DNA of 64,000 bases. Source: Lachnospiraceae bacterium. GTDB taxonomy: Bacteria; Bacillota; Clostridia; Lachnospirales; Lachnospiraceae. The notes under the pieces were generated by a model. It did no database searches and had not been told where the DNA came from. It was given only the letters and a program-made list of their open reading frames with translations. The position numbers and the translations under genes were made by a program. Below, piece by piece: positions 1-9,135 of this stretch. Numbering within the stretch: the first letter of the stretch is position 1; each line of letters opens with the position of its first letter. The DNA lies in NCBI GenBank assembly GCA_014803415.1, contig JAAVBZ010000045.1, positions 62,001 through 126,000 of the forward strand. The letters are read 5' to 3'.

Positions 1-86
1 GCAGGCATATATGCTGAACGTTGCATTAATAAAAACCCAATCAGTCGTGTTACTAGGAAGGGACTGAAGGGAGGTCAGGGTGTAAG

Positions 87-263
87 ATGTCAAACGTAAT
101 CGTTAAAGAGAATGAGACTTTAGATAGCGCTTTACGTCGTTTCAAGAGAAGCTGCGCAAAAGCTGGTATCCAGCAGGAAATTCGTAAAAGAGAACATTAC
201 GAGAAACCCAGCGTAAGACGTAAGAAGAAATCTGAAGCTGCAAGAAAACGCAAATACAACTAA
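87..263 (+). CDS. rpsU: 30S ribosomal protein S21
   Basis: This 58-residue, very basic protein begins [10 protein letters not shown] and ends in an Arg/Lys-rich tail ([14 protein letters not shown]), the standard size and pattern of bacterial S21. S21 sits on the small ribosomal subunit near the 3' end of 16S rRNA and helps initiation. The ATG follows a good SD (ggaggt) about 10 nt upstream. A strong intrinsic terminator starts 17 nt after the stop, so this is the last gene of its transcript; the upstream part lies outside the window. Confidence 0.95.
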   Translation: MSNVIVKENETLDSALRRFKRSCAKAGIQQEIRKREHYEKPSVRRKKKSEAARKRKYN

Positions 264-279
264 TCATAACGCAAGTGAA

Positions 280-309
280 GTTCCTGATATAGCTATCAGG
301 AACTTTATT
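280..309 (+). terminator. Intrinsic terminator after rpsU
   Basis: Perfect 10-bp stem gttcctgata / tatcaggaac around a tagc loop (280-303), followed by tttatt. Confidence 0.85.
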
Positions 310-387
310 GCGTCATGAAGATAATATTTACTGTCTTTCGTTCTATATAATGTAAATGAATAGGAACAGGAAGAAAGGAGAGTCATC

Positions 388-981
388 ATGTGGACAAAAG
401 AAGTATTTGGAACAGACGTATATCATTTAACAGCCGCCTTTATTATTTTTAGTATGCTGGGCTGGCTGGTGGAATCTATTTATATGTCATTCTGCAATAA
501 GAAACTGACAAACAGGGGATTTGGAAAGGGGCCTTTTTGCCCGATCTATGGATTTGGAGGTGTGATCGGGTATTTGATTTTAAAACCCTTAAGTGGACAT
601 TACATACAGTTATACGTTGCAGGAGCTCTGCTGGCTACCGCCTTTGAATATATGGTAGGACGCCTGATGCTGAAAGTGTTCGGTGAGGTATGGTGGGATT
701 ATAATGAAAAACCTTTTAATTACCGTGGAATCATCTGTCTGGAAAGTACAGTAGCCTGGGGATTTTACGCAGTCATTATCATTATGTTTCTGCATAACCG
801 GATCATAGAGTTTATCGATCGCTATGATACCGGAAGAGGAGTATTACTGTGTAAGCTGGTGCTCTGTATTGCTACTGTTGATTATCTCATTAGATTTTTT
901 ATTATATTTAAGGAAAATCTTTTAGAATATAAAGAAAAGATTGCAGACAAATATCAGTCGTTTAGAACTAGATGGTATTAA
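388..981 (+). CDS. CmpB-like putative ABC transporter permease family membrane protein
   Basis: A 197-residue integral membrane protein with about five hydrophobic segments. It carries two blocks typical of the CmpB (putative ABC-transporter type IV) family: GPFCPIYGFGG near residue 48 and a WWDYNEKPFNYRG/ICLE block near residue 101. Members are common in Clostridia; no transport substrate is established and no ATPase subunit is adjacent here, so the 'transporter' label is nominal. The ATG follows the SD aggaaagaaaggag. It appears monocistronic between the rpsU terminator and the carboxypeptidase gene. Confidence 0.75.
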   Translation: MWTKEVFGTDVYHLTAAFIIFSMLGWLVESIYMSFCNKKLTNRGFGKGPFCPIYGFGGVIGYLILKPLSGHYIQLYVAGALLATAFEYMVGRLMLKVFGEVWWDYNEKPFNYRGIICLESTVAWGFYAVIIIMFLHNRIIEFIDRYDTGRGVLLCKLVLCIATVDYLIRFFIIFKENLLEYKEKIADKYQSFRTRWY

Positions 982-1090
982 TGAGAGTAAGGGAGGTGCG
1001 GAAATTTGCACTCCCTTTTTTGGTACTTGCATTATAAATCAGGGAAAAGCATATTCATGGTAAAAGAGTACATACACAGGAGAGTACACC

Positions 1091-2257
1091 GTGAATAAAT
1101 TATTAAAAGCAATTTTATGCCATGTGATAAGCATAACTGTTTTCCTGATGAGTTTTATGACAGTGAAGGCTGCGCCCGAAATAGAGGCTCCTTCCTACAT
1201 CCTGCTGGAGGCTTCCACTGGGCAGGTCATTTGTGAGGAAAATGCAACAGAAAGAAGGAGTCCTGCCAGCATCACGAAAATAATGACGCTTCTGCTTATT
1301 TTTGAGCATCTGGATACCGGGCGCGTTACCTTAAGCAGTGATGTAGTGACCAGTGCTTATGCCAAGTCGATGGGAGGTTCCCAGGTCTTTCTGGAAGAAG
1401 GGGAAGTTCAGACACTTGAAACTATTATCAAATGTATTGCGGTAGCTTCTGGCAATGATGCCAGTGTGGCAGCCGCAGAATTTATAGCCGGAAGTGAAGC
1501 GGAATTTGTAAAATTGATGAATGATAAAGCACAGGAACTTGGAATGAATGATACTCATTTTGAGGACTGCTGTGGGCTTACCGACTCGGATAATCACTAT
1601 ACTACCGCCAAAGATGTAGCGATCATGTCGCGGGAGCTGATCACCAAATATCCGGAGGTATTTGATTATACCCGGATCTGGATGGAAGATATTTACCATA
1701 CAACGGCAAAAGGGACCTCCACGTTTACTTTATCAAGTACTAATAAATTGCTGAAAATGTATGAATGGACTACAGGATTAAAAACAGGTTCTACCAGTAA
1801 AGCATTGTATTGTCTTTCTGCTACGGCAAGCAAAGATAATATTGATCTGATAGCAGTAGTTATGGGTTCTCCTAATAATAAGACCAGATTTCAGGATGCC
1901 GTGACGCTTTTTAACTATGGTTACAGCGTCAGTGCACTTTACGAGGATGTGAACGAAGATACTCTGCCGTCGGTGCCTGTAAAGGGCGGCGTAGAAGAGG
2001 AGGCAGCACTTGTCTATCAGGGGCCCTTTAAGTATCTTGATATCGAAGGAAAGAATTTAAACACCATTGAAAAAGTCATCAGTCTGCCGCCTGAGATCAG
2101 TGCCCCCGTTAACAGAGGAGACGCCATAGGTGAAGCAGTATATCAGCTGGATGGCAAAAGAATCGGCAGTGTATCCATCCTCTCTGATGTAACAATAGAA
2201 AAAGCCCGCTACAAAGACTACTTGGGAAAAGTCTGGAAACTGTTTTGTAGTTTTTAA
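1091..2257 (+). CDS. D-alanyl-D-alanine carboxypeptidase (DacF/PBP5-like), copy 1
   Basis: A 388-residue secreted serine peptidase (family S11) that trims the terminal D-Ala from peptidoglycan pentapeptides. It has an N-terminal signal sequence (about residues 1-28). The penicillin-binding motifs are in order: SITK (SxxK) near residue 60, SGN near 119 and KTGS near 232. A C-terminal beta-rich PBP5-type domain follows, ending in a basic amphipathic tail typical of membrane-associated carboxypeptidases. The GTG start lies 9 nt after aggag. A second member of the same family lies at 5400-6680. A promoter for the next gene overlaps the 3' end of this one. Confidence 0.9.
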   Translation: MNKLLKAILCHVISITVFLMSFMTVKAAPEIEAPSYILLEASTGQVICEENATERRSPASITKIMTLLLIFEHLDTGRVTLSSDVVTSAYAKSMGGSQVFLEEGEVQTLETIIKCIAVASGNDASVAAAEFIAGSEAEFVKLMNDKAQELGMNDTHFEDCCGLTDSDNHYTTAKDVAIMSRELITKYPEVFDYTRIWMEDIYHTTAKGTSTFTLSSTNKLLKMYEWTTGLKTGSTSKALYCLSATASKDNIDLIAVVMGSPNNKTRFQDAVTLFNYGYSVSALYEDVNEDTLPSVPVKGGVEEEAALVYQGPFKYLDIEGKNLNTIEKVISLPPEISAPVNRGDAIGEAVYQLDGKRIGSVSILSDVTIEKARYKDYLGKVWKLFCSF

Positions 2258-2273
2258 GCGGATATGATATAAT
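2245..2273 (+). promoter_or_regulatory. Sigma-A-type promoter for the metallophosphoesterase gene
   Basis: TTGTAG (2245-2250), a 17-bp spacer and TATAAT (2268-2273). The -35 lies inside the end of the carboxypeptidase gene. Predicted transcription start is near 2280, at the base of the palindromic leader. Confidence 0.65.
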
Positions 2274-2277
2274 AGTC

Positions 2278-2398
2278 GCAAAATAAAAATAAGCGACTGC
2301 TTCGCAGTCATTTATTTTTATTGCGACATTAACGAGCAAACGTCCGATGAAATCGGACATAAAGCGCTGCAAGCGCGGGTTTGCGAGTTTTAACGCAC
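2278..2398 (+). repeat. Palindromic, multi-hairpin leader element
   Basis: The region holds nested inverted repeats. An AT-rich arm (cgcaaaataaaaataa against ttatttttattgcg) encloses gactgc-ttcg-cagtc (near 2294-2309). A second unit has arms gcaaac / gtttgc enclosing gtccgat-gaa-atcggac (2342-2358) and gcgc-tgcaa-gcgc. It sits between a promoter and the SD of the next gene, so it would form the 5' leader of that mRNA. Its style resembles dispersed REP-like palindromes; whether it recurs in the genome cannot be seen here. Confidence 0.6.
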
Positions 2399-2449
2399 CT
2401 GAAGAAATGACCCTGAAGGAGCGGAAAGGTTCATGGAAAGGAAAAAAAC

Positions 2450-3301
2450 GTGATAATATTTTTGGAAATGATCGCGGTGCTTGCATTGTTTTTTATAATA
2501 GTAATGATAATTGACTGCAACCGCTTTATTATTAGAGAATATACCTGTGCATCTGATAAACTGCATAAAGATGGCAGATTTATTCTTTTGTCGGATCTGC
2601 ACAATAAATCATTCGGAAAGAACAATGATAAACTTTATAATGCAATAGTAAAGCAAAAACCTGATGGGATTCTGATAGCGGGAGACATGTATACTTCTGA
2701 AGTGAATGAACGTTATCTTGAAACAGCTGAATTTGTAAGCCGACTATCCAAGAAGTATGCGGTGTATTACGGTAACGGAAATCACGAACATAAAACTCGT
2801 ATAGAGCCCGAAATTTTTGGTGATATGTATGAAGATTATATGGGGAGGGTCAAAAGTGCGGGAACAACCGTGCTGATCAATGAAGATGTGATGCTTCCGC
2901 CTTATAATATGAATATATATGGACTTGAAATGGAACGTTCTTTTTATAAGAAGTTTTCAAACCGGCAAATGGAGACAACTTATCTGGAAAAGCTTCTTGG
3001 GAAGCCGGATCCTGACAGTTTTAATCTTTTAATAGCGCATAATCCGGAGTATTTTGAAACTTATGCAAAGTGGGGCGCCGATCTGACGGTGTCCGGTCAT
3101 GTACACGGCGGCTTGATGAGACTGCCGGTACTTGGCGGCGTAATTTCACCAAAACTCCGGATCTTTCCGCGCTATGACGGCGGACGATTTGAAAAGGAAG
3201 GCAAAATAATGATTCTGTCGAGAGGACTGGGTACACATACATTGCCCATCAGAATCTTTAATCCCGGCGAATTGATAGTGATCCATTTAGTAAGGGAATA
3301 G
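2450..3301 (+). CDS. Membrane-anchored metallophosphoesterase (YkuE-like)
   Basis: A 283-residue calcineurin-type phosphoesterase with one N-terminal membrane segment (about residues 1-20). The metal-binding signature is complete: SDLHNK near residue 48, GDMYT near 79, GNGNHEH near 109, AHNPEYF near 196 and a GHVHGG block near 217. The family uses a two-metal centre to hydrolyse phosphoesters; the substrate is unknown (UDP-diacylglucosamine- or lipid-type substrates are known for relatives). It starts at GTG with SD ggaaagg 8 nt upstream, preceded by a long palindromic leader with its own promoter. Confidence 0.85.
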   Translation: MIIFLEMIAVLALFFIIVMIIDCNRFIIREYTCASDKLHKDGRFILLSDLHNKSFGKNNDKLYNAIVKQKPDGILIAGDMYTSEVNERYLETAEFVSRLSKKYAVYYGNGNHEHKTRIEPEIFGDMYEDYMGRVKSAGTTVLINEDVMLPPYNMNIYGLEMERSFYKKFSNRQMETTYLEKLLGKPDPDSFNLLIAHNPEYFETYAKWGADLTVSGHVHGGLMRLPVLGGVISPKLRIFPRYDGGRFEKEGKIMILSRGLGTHTLPIRIFNPGELIVIHLVRE

Positions 3302-3364
3302 TTGACTGGAAAAACGTATCATGATAAAATTTAAAACTGCATGAATGAAAGAGAGGGACTTAAG

Positions 3365-4003
3365 ATGTTGAATACTAAATTATTTGATCATACAATTTTA
3401 AAAGCGGATGCCACGAAAGCAGATGTGGAAAAAATCTGTAAGGAAGCCAGAGAATATCAGTTTATGTCAGTCTGTGTAAACAGTTATTATACAGCCTTTG
3501 CGGCTCAGCAGTTAAGTGGCAGCGGCGTCAGAGTCTGTACGGTAGTAGGATTTCCTTTAGGGCAGATGAGCACGAAAGCCAAGGCGGCAGAAACTAAGAT
3601 CGCTGTAGCAGACGGAGCAGATGAGATCGATATGGTCATCAACGTAGGAGCATTGAAAGACCAGAACTATGATGCAGTGTCAGATGATATTAAGGAAGTA
3701 AAAAGAGCATGCGGACAGGCTCTGCTCAAGGTTATTATTGAAACCTGCCTTCTGACAGAGAAAGAAAAAGTAAAAGCCTGCGAGATAGCAAAAGAAGCAG
3801 GGGCAGATTTTGTGAAAACATCCACCGGTTTTTCCACAGGCGGAGCAACTGCTGAAGATGTTGCCCTGATGCGCAGGACGGTAGGCGATACTATGGGAGT
3901 GAAGGCTTCCGGCGGTATCCGCAATAAGGAAACGGCCCAGGCCATGGTGCAGGCAGGTGCAAACAGGCTGGGGACAAGCGCTACCATTTCCATTTGCAAT
4001 TAG
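3365..4003 (+). CDS. deoC: Deoxyribose-phosphate aldolase
   Basis: A 212-residue class I aldolase that converts 2-deoxy-D-ribose 5-phosphate to glyceraldehyde 3-phosphate and acetaldehyde in deoxynucleoside salvage. Family landmarks visible are LFDHTILK at the N-terminus, [30 protein letters not shown] (the Schiff-base lysine region), [14 protein letters not shown] and VKASGGIR. An in-frame ATG at 3341 exists, but the ATG at 3365 is 9 nt from gagaggg and matches the family's N-terminus. No other deo genes are adjacent; scpA follows after 12 nt. Confidence 0.95.
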   Translation: MLNTKLFDHTILKADATKADVEKICKEAREYQFMSVCVNSYYTAFAAQQLSGSGVRVCTVVGFPLGQMSTKAKAAETKIAVADGADEIDMVINVGALKDQNYDAVSDDIKEVKRACGQALLKVIIETCLLTEKEKVKACEIAKEAGADFVKTSTGFSTGGATAEDVALMRRTVGDTMGVKASGGIRNKETAQAMVQAGANRLGTSATISICN

Positions 4004-4015
4004 AAAGGTTAAGTT

Positions 4016-4762
4016 ATGGCAATACCGGTTAAGCTGGAGGTATTCGAGGGCCCCTTGGATCTGCTGCTCCATTTGATTGAAAAGAATAAAGTGGATATTT
4101 ATGATATTCCCATTGTGGAAATAACGGCCCAGTATCTTGAATACATACAGCAGATGCAGACAGAAGATATGAATATAATGAGCGAGTTCCTGGTCATGGC
4201 AGCCACACTCCTGGATATTAAGTGTCGTATGCTCCTTCCCAAGGAAGTAAATGAAGAGGGAGAAGAGGAAGATCCCAGGGCTGAGCTGGTTCAGAAACTC
4301 CTTGAGTATAAAATGTATAAATATATGTCTTATGAGTTAAAAGACAGGCAGGTGGATGCTGCCCATACTCTTTTTAAGGGGAAGACACTTCCCAAAGAAA
4401 TTGAGGACTATAAGCCGCCTGTTGACTATGGGGAGCTTTTAGGTGATGCAGATCTAAACAAGCTTCAAACATTGTTTAAATCTGTAATGAGGAGACAGGA
4501 GGACAAGATAGATCCTGTCAGAAGTACCTTCGGAAAGATTGAAAAGGATGAAATCGACATGAATCTGAAGACTTCTTACATTGAGGATTACATCCACGCG
4601 CATAAGACTTTTAGTTTCAGACAGCTTTTGGAAAAGCAGCACAGCAAAATGGAGATCATTGTTACATTTCTCGTTATACTGGAAATGATGAAGATCGGTA
4701 AGATATCCATTGTACAGGAAGATACTTTTGATGATATCATGATTACTTCAAGCGTAGCATAG
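4016..4762 (+). CDS. scpA: Segregation and condensation protein A
   Basis: A 248-residue kleisin that bridges SMC heads and binds ScpB dimers in the chromosome-organising SMC-ScpAB complex. The N-terminus shows the hallmark FEGPLDLLLHLIEKNKVDIYD, and the C-terminus ends in a winged-helix-like segment (FLVILEMMKIGKISIVQ). An acidic linker (NEEGEEEDP) occurs near residue 80, as in other kleisins. SD aaagg precedes the ATG. It is co-transcribed with scpB, 11 nt downstream. Confidence 0.95.
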   Translation: MAIPVKLEVFEGPLDLLLHLIEKNKVDIYDIPIVEITAQYLEYIQQMQTEDMNIMSEFLVMAATLLDIKCRMLLPKEVNEEGEEEDPRAELVQKLLEYKMYKYMSYELKDRQVDAAHTLFKGKTLPKEIEDYKPPVDYGELLGDADLNKLQTLFKSVMRRQEDKIDPVRSTFGKIEKDEIDMNLKTSYIEDYIHAHKTFSFRQLLEKQHSKMEIIVTFLVILEMMKIGKISIVQEDTFDDIMITSSVA

Positions 4763-4773
4763 GAGGTTACCAA

Positions 4774-5343
4774 GTGGAGAGACAGAAGGCAAAGGCAGTA
4801 CTTGAGTCCATACTTTTTACTATGGGGGAATCTGTGGAAGTGGACAGGCTGGCGGCAGTAATTGAAGAAGATAAAAAGACAACCCGGGAACTTCTCATGG
4901 AGATGAAAGAAGATTATGAGGAGCGTGAATGCGGCGTTACGCTGATGGAACTGGATAACTCCTTTCAGATGTGCACGAAAGGAGAAATGTATGAGTATCT
5001 GATCAAAATAGCCAAAACGCCAAGAAAATATGTACTTACAGACACACTTCTTGAAACTTTATCCATAGTGGCGTATAAGCAGCCCATTACCAGAATAGAA
5101 ATCGAAAAGATAAGAGGAGTCAGCTGTGATCATGCGGTGAACAGGCTGGTAGAATTTGGCCTGATCACGGAAGTGGGGAGAATGGATGCCCCGGGACGGC
5201 CGCTTCTTTTCGGAACCACAGAAGAGTTCCTGCGCAGCTTTGGAGTAAAATCATTGGAAGAATTGCCTGAATTGTCTCAGGTGCAGATCGAAGAATTTAA
5301 AGAGCAGGCAGAACAGGAAATCAGTTTAGCGGTGGATGTATAG
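4774..5343 (+). CDS. scpB: Segregation and condensation protein B
   Basis: A 189-residue partner of ScpA with two winged-helix domains: residues ~5-80, then ~90-160, which includes ETLSIVAYKQPITRIEIE and the GLITEVGRMDAPGRP loop. Family length is normal. The GTG start is preceded by aggagg only 7 nt upstream, which fixes the start. The scpAB pair lying between two dac genes suggests one transcription unit for chromosome segregation and wall maturation, a common Clostridia arrangement. Confidence 0.95.
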   Translation: MERQKAKAVLESILFTMGESVEVDRLAAVIEEDKKTTRELLMEMKEDYEERECGVTLMELDNSFQMCTKGEMYEYLIKIAKTPRKYVLTDTLLETLSIVAYKQPITRIEIEKIRGVSCDHAVNRLVEFGLITEVGRMDAPGRPLLFGTTEEFLRSFGVKSLEELPELSQVQIEEFKEQAEQEISLAVDV

Positions 5344-5399
5344 GGATATTTGAAGTCCGGCAGACATACAATGAAAAAAAGAGAAAAGCCGGACACAGT

Positions 5400-6680
5400 A
5401 TGATACATAGATTAGAAAGAATAAAAGCAGGACTGATACTGATCGTAGTGTTAACTTTCACTGCCCTGACCACGGCAGTAAGAGCACAGGAAAGCACCGA
5501 AAATAGTACAAACCTGCAGTTATACGCCCAATCGGCTATTTTGATGGATGCCGGTTCCGGGCGTATTTTATATGAAAAGAACGGACATGAAATAAGACCA
5601 ATGGCAAGCACCACCAAGATAATGACTTGCATTCTGGCATTGGAATATGGCAGCCTAGATGATTATGTAGATGTATCCTCTTATGCAGCAGGGATGCCTA
5701 AAGTAAAACTGGGCGTACAGCCGGGAGAAAAATATCGTTTAAAAGACCTTTTATATTCACTGATGCTGGAATCCCACAATGATTCGGCAGCGGCCATAGC
5801 GGAACATATCGGAGGGAGCATAGAGGGATTTGCCTCTATGATGAATCAAAAAGCCAGTGATATCGGATGCTTTGATACTTTTTTCATAACGCCGAATGGA
5901 CTGGATGCCACGGCGGTAACGGAGAGCGGGGAAACCAAAAGCCACTCCACCACAGCCGCAGATCTTGCAAGGATCATGTCGTACTGCATTATGGACTCAC
6001 CGAAAAAAGAGGAGTTCCTTACTATTACAAGAACCCCATCTTATCAATTTTCTGCATATAAGGAAAAAGACGGAGAAATGATACCCAATGGACGGAATTT
6101 TAATTGCAGCAATCACAATGCTTTTCTTTCCATGATGGAGGGGGCTCTGTCTGGAAAAACGGGATTTACTGGGAATGCAGGATATTGTTATGTGGGAAGT
6201 CTTCAAAGAGATGACCGTACTTTTGTAGTTGTCCTTCTTGCATGCGGCTGGCCTAACAACAGAACTTATAAATGGAGTGATACGAAAAAACTGATGGAGT
6301 ATGGACTTGATAATTTTGAATATCATTCTCTGGAAGAAGTAAAAATAGATGAGGACAGCTTAAATCCTGTTCTGGTGGAAGGCGGACAGACAGAAAGACT
6401 TGGTGAGAGCGCCTATGTTCCTGTTAAGATTGTGGATAAGGAAGATGCTGAAAATACGGAAGGAGTACTTCTTGCAAAAAATGAGAAATTTGAAGTGAAA
6501 AGAGAACTGAAAAATTCTCTGGAAGCTCCTGTGGAAGAAGGAACGCAGGTAGGGACTGTCAGTTATCTTTTAAATGGCGAAGTGTACGGTGTGGATTATA
6601 TCGTCACAACAGGAAATATTGATAAAATAGATTTTAAGTGGTGCCTTGCACAGATATTAAGATATTACATCATCTGCTGA
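5400..6680 (+). CDS. D-alanyl-D-alanine carboxypeptidase (DacF/PBP5-like), copy 2
   Basis: A 426-residue S11-family peptidase with an N-terminal signal segment (residues ~1-30). Active-site motifs are STTK (about residue 64), SHND (SxN position, about 124) and SGKTG (about 247). A longer C-terminal domain ends in a hydrophobic membrane-associating segment (FKWCLAQILRYYIIC). It removes terminal D-Ala from cell-wall pentapeptide. The ATG has only a weak SD, so translation may be coupled to scpB 57 nt upstream. It is a divergent paralogue of the gene at 1091-2257. Confidence 0.9.
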   Translation: MIHRLERIKAGLILIVVLTFTALTTAVRAQESTENSTNLQLYAQSAILMDAGSGRILYEKNGHEIRPMASTTKIMTCILALEYGSLDDYVDVSSYAAGMPKVKLGVQPGEKYRLKDLLYSLMLESHNDSAAAIAEHIGGSIEGFASMMNQKASDIGCFDTFFITPNGLDATAVTESGETKSHSTTAADLARIMSYCIMDSPKKEEFLTITRTPSYQFSAYKEKDGEMIPNGRNFNCSNHNAFLSMMEGALSGKTGFTGNAGYCYVGSLQRDDRTFVVVLLACGWPNNRTYKWSDTKKLMEYGLDNFEYHSLEEVKIDEDSLNPVLVEGGQTERLGESAYVPVKIVDKEDAENTEGVLLAKNEKFEVKRELKNSLEAPVEEGTQVGTVSYLLNGEVYGVDYIVTTGNIDKIDFKWCLAQILRYYIIC

Positions 6681-6776
6681 TATTGCCGAAAGTATTTATT
6701 TTGAATCTGTAAAAAGTGAAAACATGTAAAAAAAGTGTGAATTTTAAAATTCCTGCTATGCTAAAGCGCCCTTTTG

Positions 6777-6785
6777 TGGTATACT
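6777..6785 (+). promoter_or_regulatory. Extended -10 promoter of the carboxyltransferase/sodium pump operon
   Basis: TGG followed by TATACT (6780-6785) gives an extended -10 element. No convincing -35 is visible 17 bp upstream, which fits an extended -10 promoter. The remaining intergenic DNA (6681-6865) is AT-rich and otherwise featureless. Confidence 0.55.
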
Positions 6786-6865
6786 GCTATAGACGCATTT
6801 ATGGGGAAAGTCTGCCCCTGCGAATAAAGTTATTATTTATTTAATATAAAATGGAGGGCTGAAAA

Positions 6866-8296
6866 ATGAGTACTACTTCTCAAGCGAGTCAAAGAATCAC
6901 AGCTTTGCTCGATGAAAACAGTTTCGTTGAAATCGGTGGATTAGTTACAGCTAGAAGCACTGATTTTAATCTGAAACAGACAGAAACTCCTTCTGACGGT
7001 GTTATTACCGGCTATGGAGTGATTGGCGGCAGCCTTGTGTATGTTTACAGCCAGGATGCATCCGTACTGAACGGTTCTGTTGGTGAAATGCATGCAAAGA
7101 AAATTGCCGGCCTCTATGATTTGGCACTTAAAACGGGAGCTCCCGTTATAGGTCTGATCGATTCTGCCGGACTTAGATTACAGGAAGCAACAGATGCTTT
7201 AAACGGATTTGGAGAAATTTATCTTAAGCAGGTCAAAGCATCAGGAGTGATCCCCCAGATTACTGCAATCTTCGGAACCTGCGGCGGCGGTCTTGCACTT
7301 ATGCCTACTTTAACAGATTTTACTTTTATGGAGAGCACCAAGGCGAAATTATTCGTAAATTCACCTAACGCTTTAGACGGAAATGTAATTACTAAATGCG
7401 ATACATCTTCTGCTGAATTCCAGGGAAAAGAAGCTGGTATTGTAGATGTGGCTGCAGATGAAGCTACTGTTCTTTCCGAGATCAGGGAGCTGGTATCCAT
7501 GCTTCCCGCAAACAATGAGGATGACCTTTCTTTTGAGGAATGTTATGATGACCTGAACAGGGCATGTGAAGGGATCGAGGCATGCGTAGGAGATACATCC
7601 ATTGCACTTTCCCAGATCGCTGACAATGGTATTGTATTTGAAGTTAAGCGTGAATATGCAAAGGATATGGTAACCGGATTTATTAAATTAAACGGCGTTA
7701 CTGTAGGTGCAGTTGCAAATAGAACGGAAGTTTACGGAGAAGACGGAAAAGTTTCTGAGAAATTTGATGCTGTATTATCAGCAGCAGGATGTGAAAAAGC
7801 AGCAGATTTCATTAATTTCTGCGATGCTTTTGAAATTCCTGTATTATCGCTTACTAATGTTAAGGGATTTAAAGCAGATAAATGCAATGAAAAGAAGATT
7901 GCCAAAGCGGCAGCCAAACTTACATATGCATTTGCTAACGCTACTGTTCCGAAGGTAAATGTTATTATCGGACAGGCATACGGAAGCGCATATGTAACGA
8001 TGAACTCCAAGGCGATCGGTGCAGATATTACTATAGCATGGCCGGAGGCTGAGATCGGAACTATGGATGCTAAACTGGCAGCCAAGATAATCTGCGACGG
8101 ACAGGGAGCAGATGCTATTGATGCCTGCGCTAAAGAATATTCAGAACTTCAGACAAGTGCCGCAAGTGCAGCAAAGAGAGGTTATGTTGATCAGATCATT
8201 GAACCTGCAAGCACACGTAAGTATGTGATCGGGGCATTTGAGATGCTGTTCACGAAAAGGGAAGACCGTCCGGCTAAAAAACATGGCACAGTTTAG
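6866..8296 (+). CDS. mmdA: CoA-ester carboxyltransferase subunit (methylmalonyl-CoA decarboxylase alpha / transcarboxylase 12S type)
   Basis: A 476-residue crotonase-fold carboxyltransferase that moves CO2 between a biotin carrier and an acyl-CoA (methylmalonyl-, propionyl-, acetyl- or glutaconyl-CoA). The N-half has the acyl-CoA pocket blocks (GLIDSAGLRLQEA; FGTCGGGLALMP with the oxyanion glycines). The C-half has the biotin-side blocks (VIIGQAYGSAYVTMNSK; AWPEAEIGTMDA). It is a little shorter than the usual ~510 residues, mainly at the N-terminus and internal loops. SD ggaggg precedes the ATG. It leads an operon with OadG-like, biotin, beta and 5S-type subunits. The exact acyl-CoA cannot be read from sequence. 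Confidence 0.85.
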   Translation: MSTTSQASQRITALLDENSFVEIGGLVTARSTDFNLKQTETPSDGVITGYGVIGGSLVYVYSQDASVLNGSVGEMHAKKIAGLYDLALKTGAPVIGLIDSAGLRLQEATDALNGFGEIYLKQVKASGVIPQITAIFGTCGGGLALMPTLTDFTFMESTKAKLFVNSPNALDGNVITKCDTSSAEFQGKEAGIVDVAADEATVLSEIRELVSMLPANNEDDLSFEECYDDLNRACEGIEACVGDTSIALSQIADNGIVFEVKREYAKDMVTGFIKLNGVTVGAVANRTEVYGEDGKVSEKFDAVLSAAGCEKAADFINFCDAFEIPVLSLTNVKGFKADKCNEKKIAKAAAKLTYAFANATVPKVNVIIGQAYGSAYVTMNSKAIGADITIAWPEAEIGTMDAKLAAKIICDGQGADAIDACAKEYSELQTSAASAAKRGYVDQIIEPASTRKYVIGAFEMLFTKREDRPAKKHGTV

Positions 8297-8313
8297 AAAG
8301 GATGATACTTAAT

Positions 8314-9090
8314 ATGAAAAAATGGTTATTGATATTAGGTATGATTACCTGTATGATAGGGCTGACCGCATGCGGACAGCAGAAAGAGGATGACCTGAAC
8401 CTTATGACAACGGAGGAAGCAGAGTATCTGGCGCAAAGCTGTGTTGAACTGATCAATCAGGTAGTTAACCAGCAGGGCGAAAAAGACTATGTTGCCATGG
8501 TTGAACAAAGCGGCATGGATGGCACGGTATTTGAGAATGCTTTTGCCAGCTGGAAGAGCGCCTCTGAAGATATGGGTAGTTATGTAGAAATAATTGAAGT
8601 TACTTCAAATACCATGGTAATTGATGTTTATCAGGGCGTTACTTATCCGTCAGAGGGCGTTATTACCGTTAAGATCAAAGGTGAGGAACGTGATGCTACA
8701 GTGGAGATCGTATTTGAGGACGAGATGCCTTCCAGCATTACTACCAATGTAGAATATACTTTTGGTGAAAAAATGGAAAAGGCTGGATTAAATACACTTC
8801 TTGGCATGGGAACTGTATTTGTCGTTCTGATCCTGATCAGCGCAATTATCAGCTGCTTTAACCTGATCCCCAAGATCGAGGCTAAGTTTACCAAGAAGCC
8901 TGCACAGGAAACCAGGAAAGCTGCAGTTGTAAGTGCACCTGCACAGGAGGCTGAAGAAGAATTATCAGATGATCTGGAACTGGTTGCAGTTATTTCAGCG
9001 GCGATCGCTGCAAGTGAAGGCGCTGCATCTGCAGACGGATATGTAGTAAGAAGCATTAAGCGTGCCGGCAATAAATGGCAAAGAGCATAA
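8314..9090 (+). CDS. OadG-family subunit with an N-terminal lipoprotein/extracytoplasmic domain
   Basis: A 258-residue protein. Residues ~1-19 form a lipoprotein signal with lipobox LTAC. About 140 residues predicted outside the membrane follow, resembling DUF3887-type domains. One membrane span comes next (NTLLGMGTVFVVLILISAII, about residues 157-176), then a charged, Ala/Glu-rich cytosolic tail ending RSIKRAGNKWQRA. The span plus tail is the pattern of OadG, the small gamma subunit that holds sodium-pumping decarboxylases together. An upstream ATG at 8302 abuts the SD, so 8314 is preferred. The outer domain could sense or bind a ligand (inference). Confidence 0.75.
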   Translation: MKKWLLILGMITCMIGLTACGQQKEDDLNLMTTEEAEYLAQSCVELINQVVNQQGEKDYVAMVEQSGMDGTVFENAFASWKSASEDMGSYVEIIEVTSNTMVIDVYQGVTYPSEGVITVKIKGEERDATVEIVFEDEMPSSITTNVEYTFGEKMEKAGLNTLLGMGTVFVVLILISAIISCFNLIPKIEAKFTKKPAQETRKAAVVSAPAQEAEEELSDDLELVAVISAAIAASEGAASADGYVVRSIKRAGNKWQRA

Positions 9091-9135
9091 TTTCAAATAA
9101 TGAAATGATAAGGATATTACAGGAGGAAATTAATC

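Noticed and set aside
1331-1699. 122-codon minus-strand frame within the first carboxypeptidase gene
   Set aside because: Shadow of the real gene; no SD, no protein-like composition.
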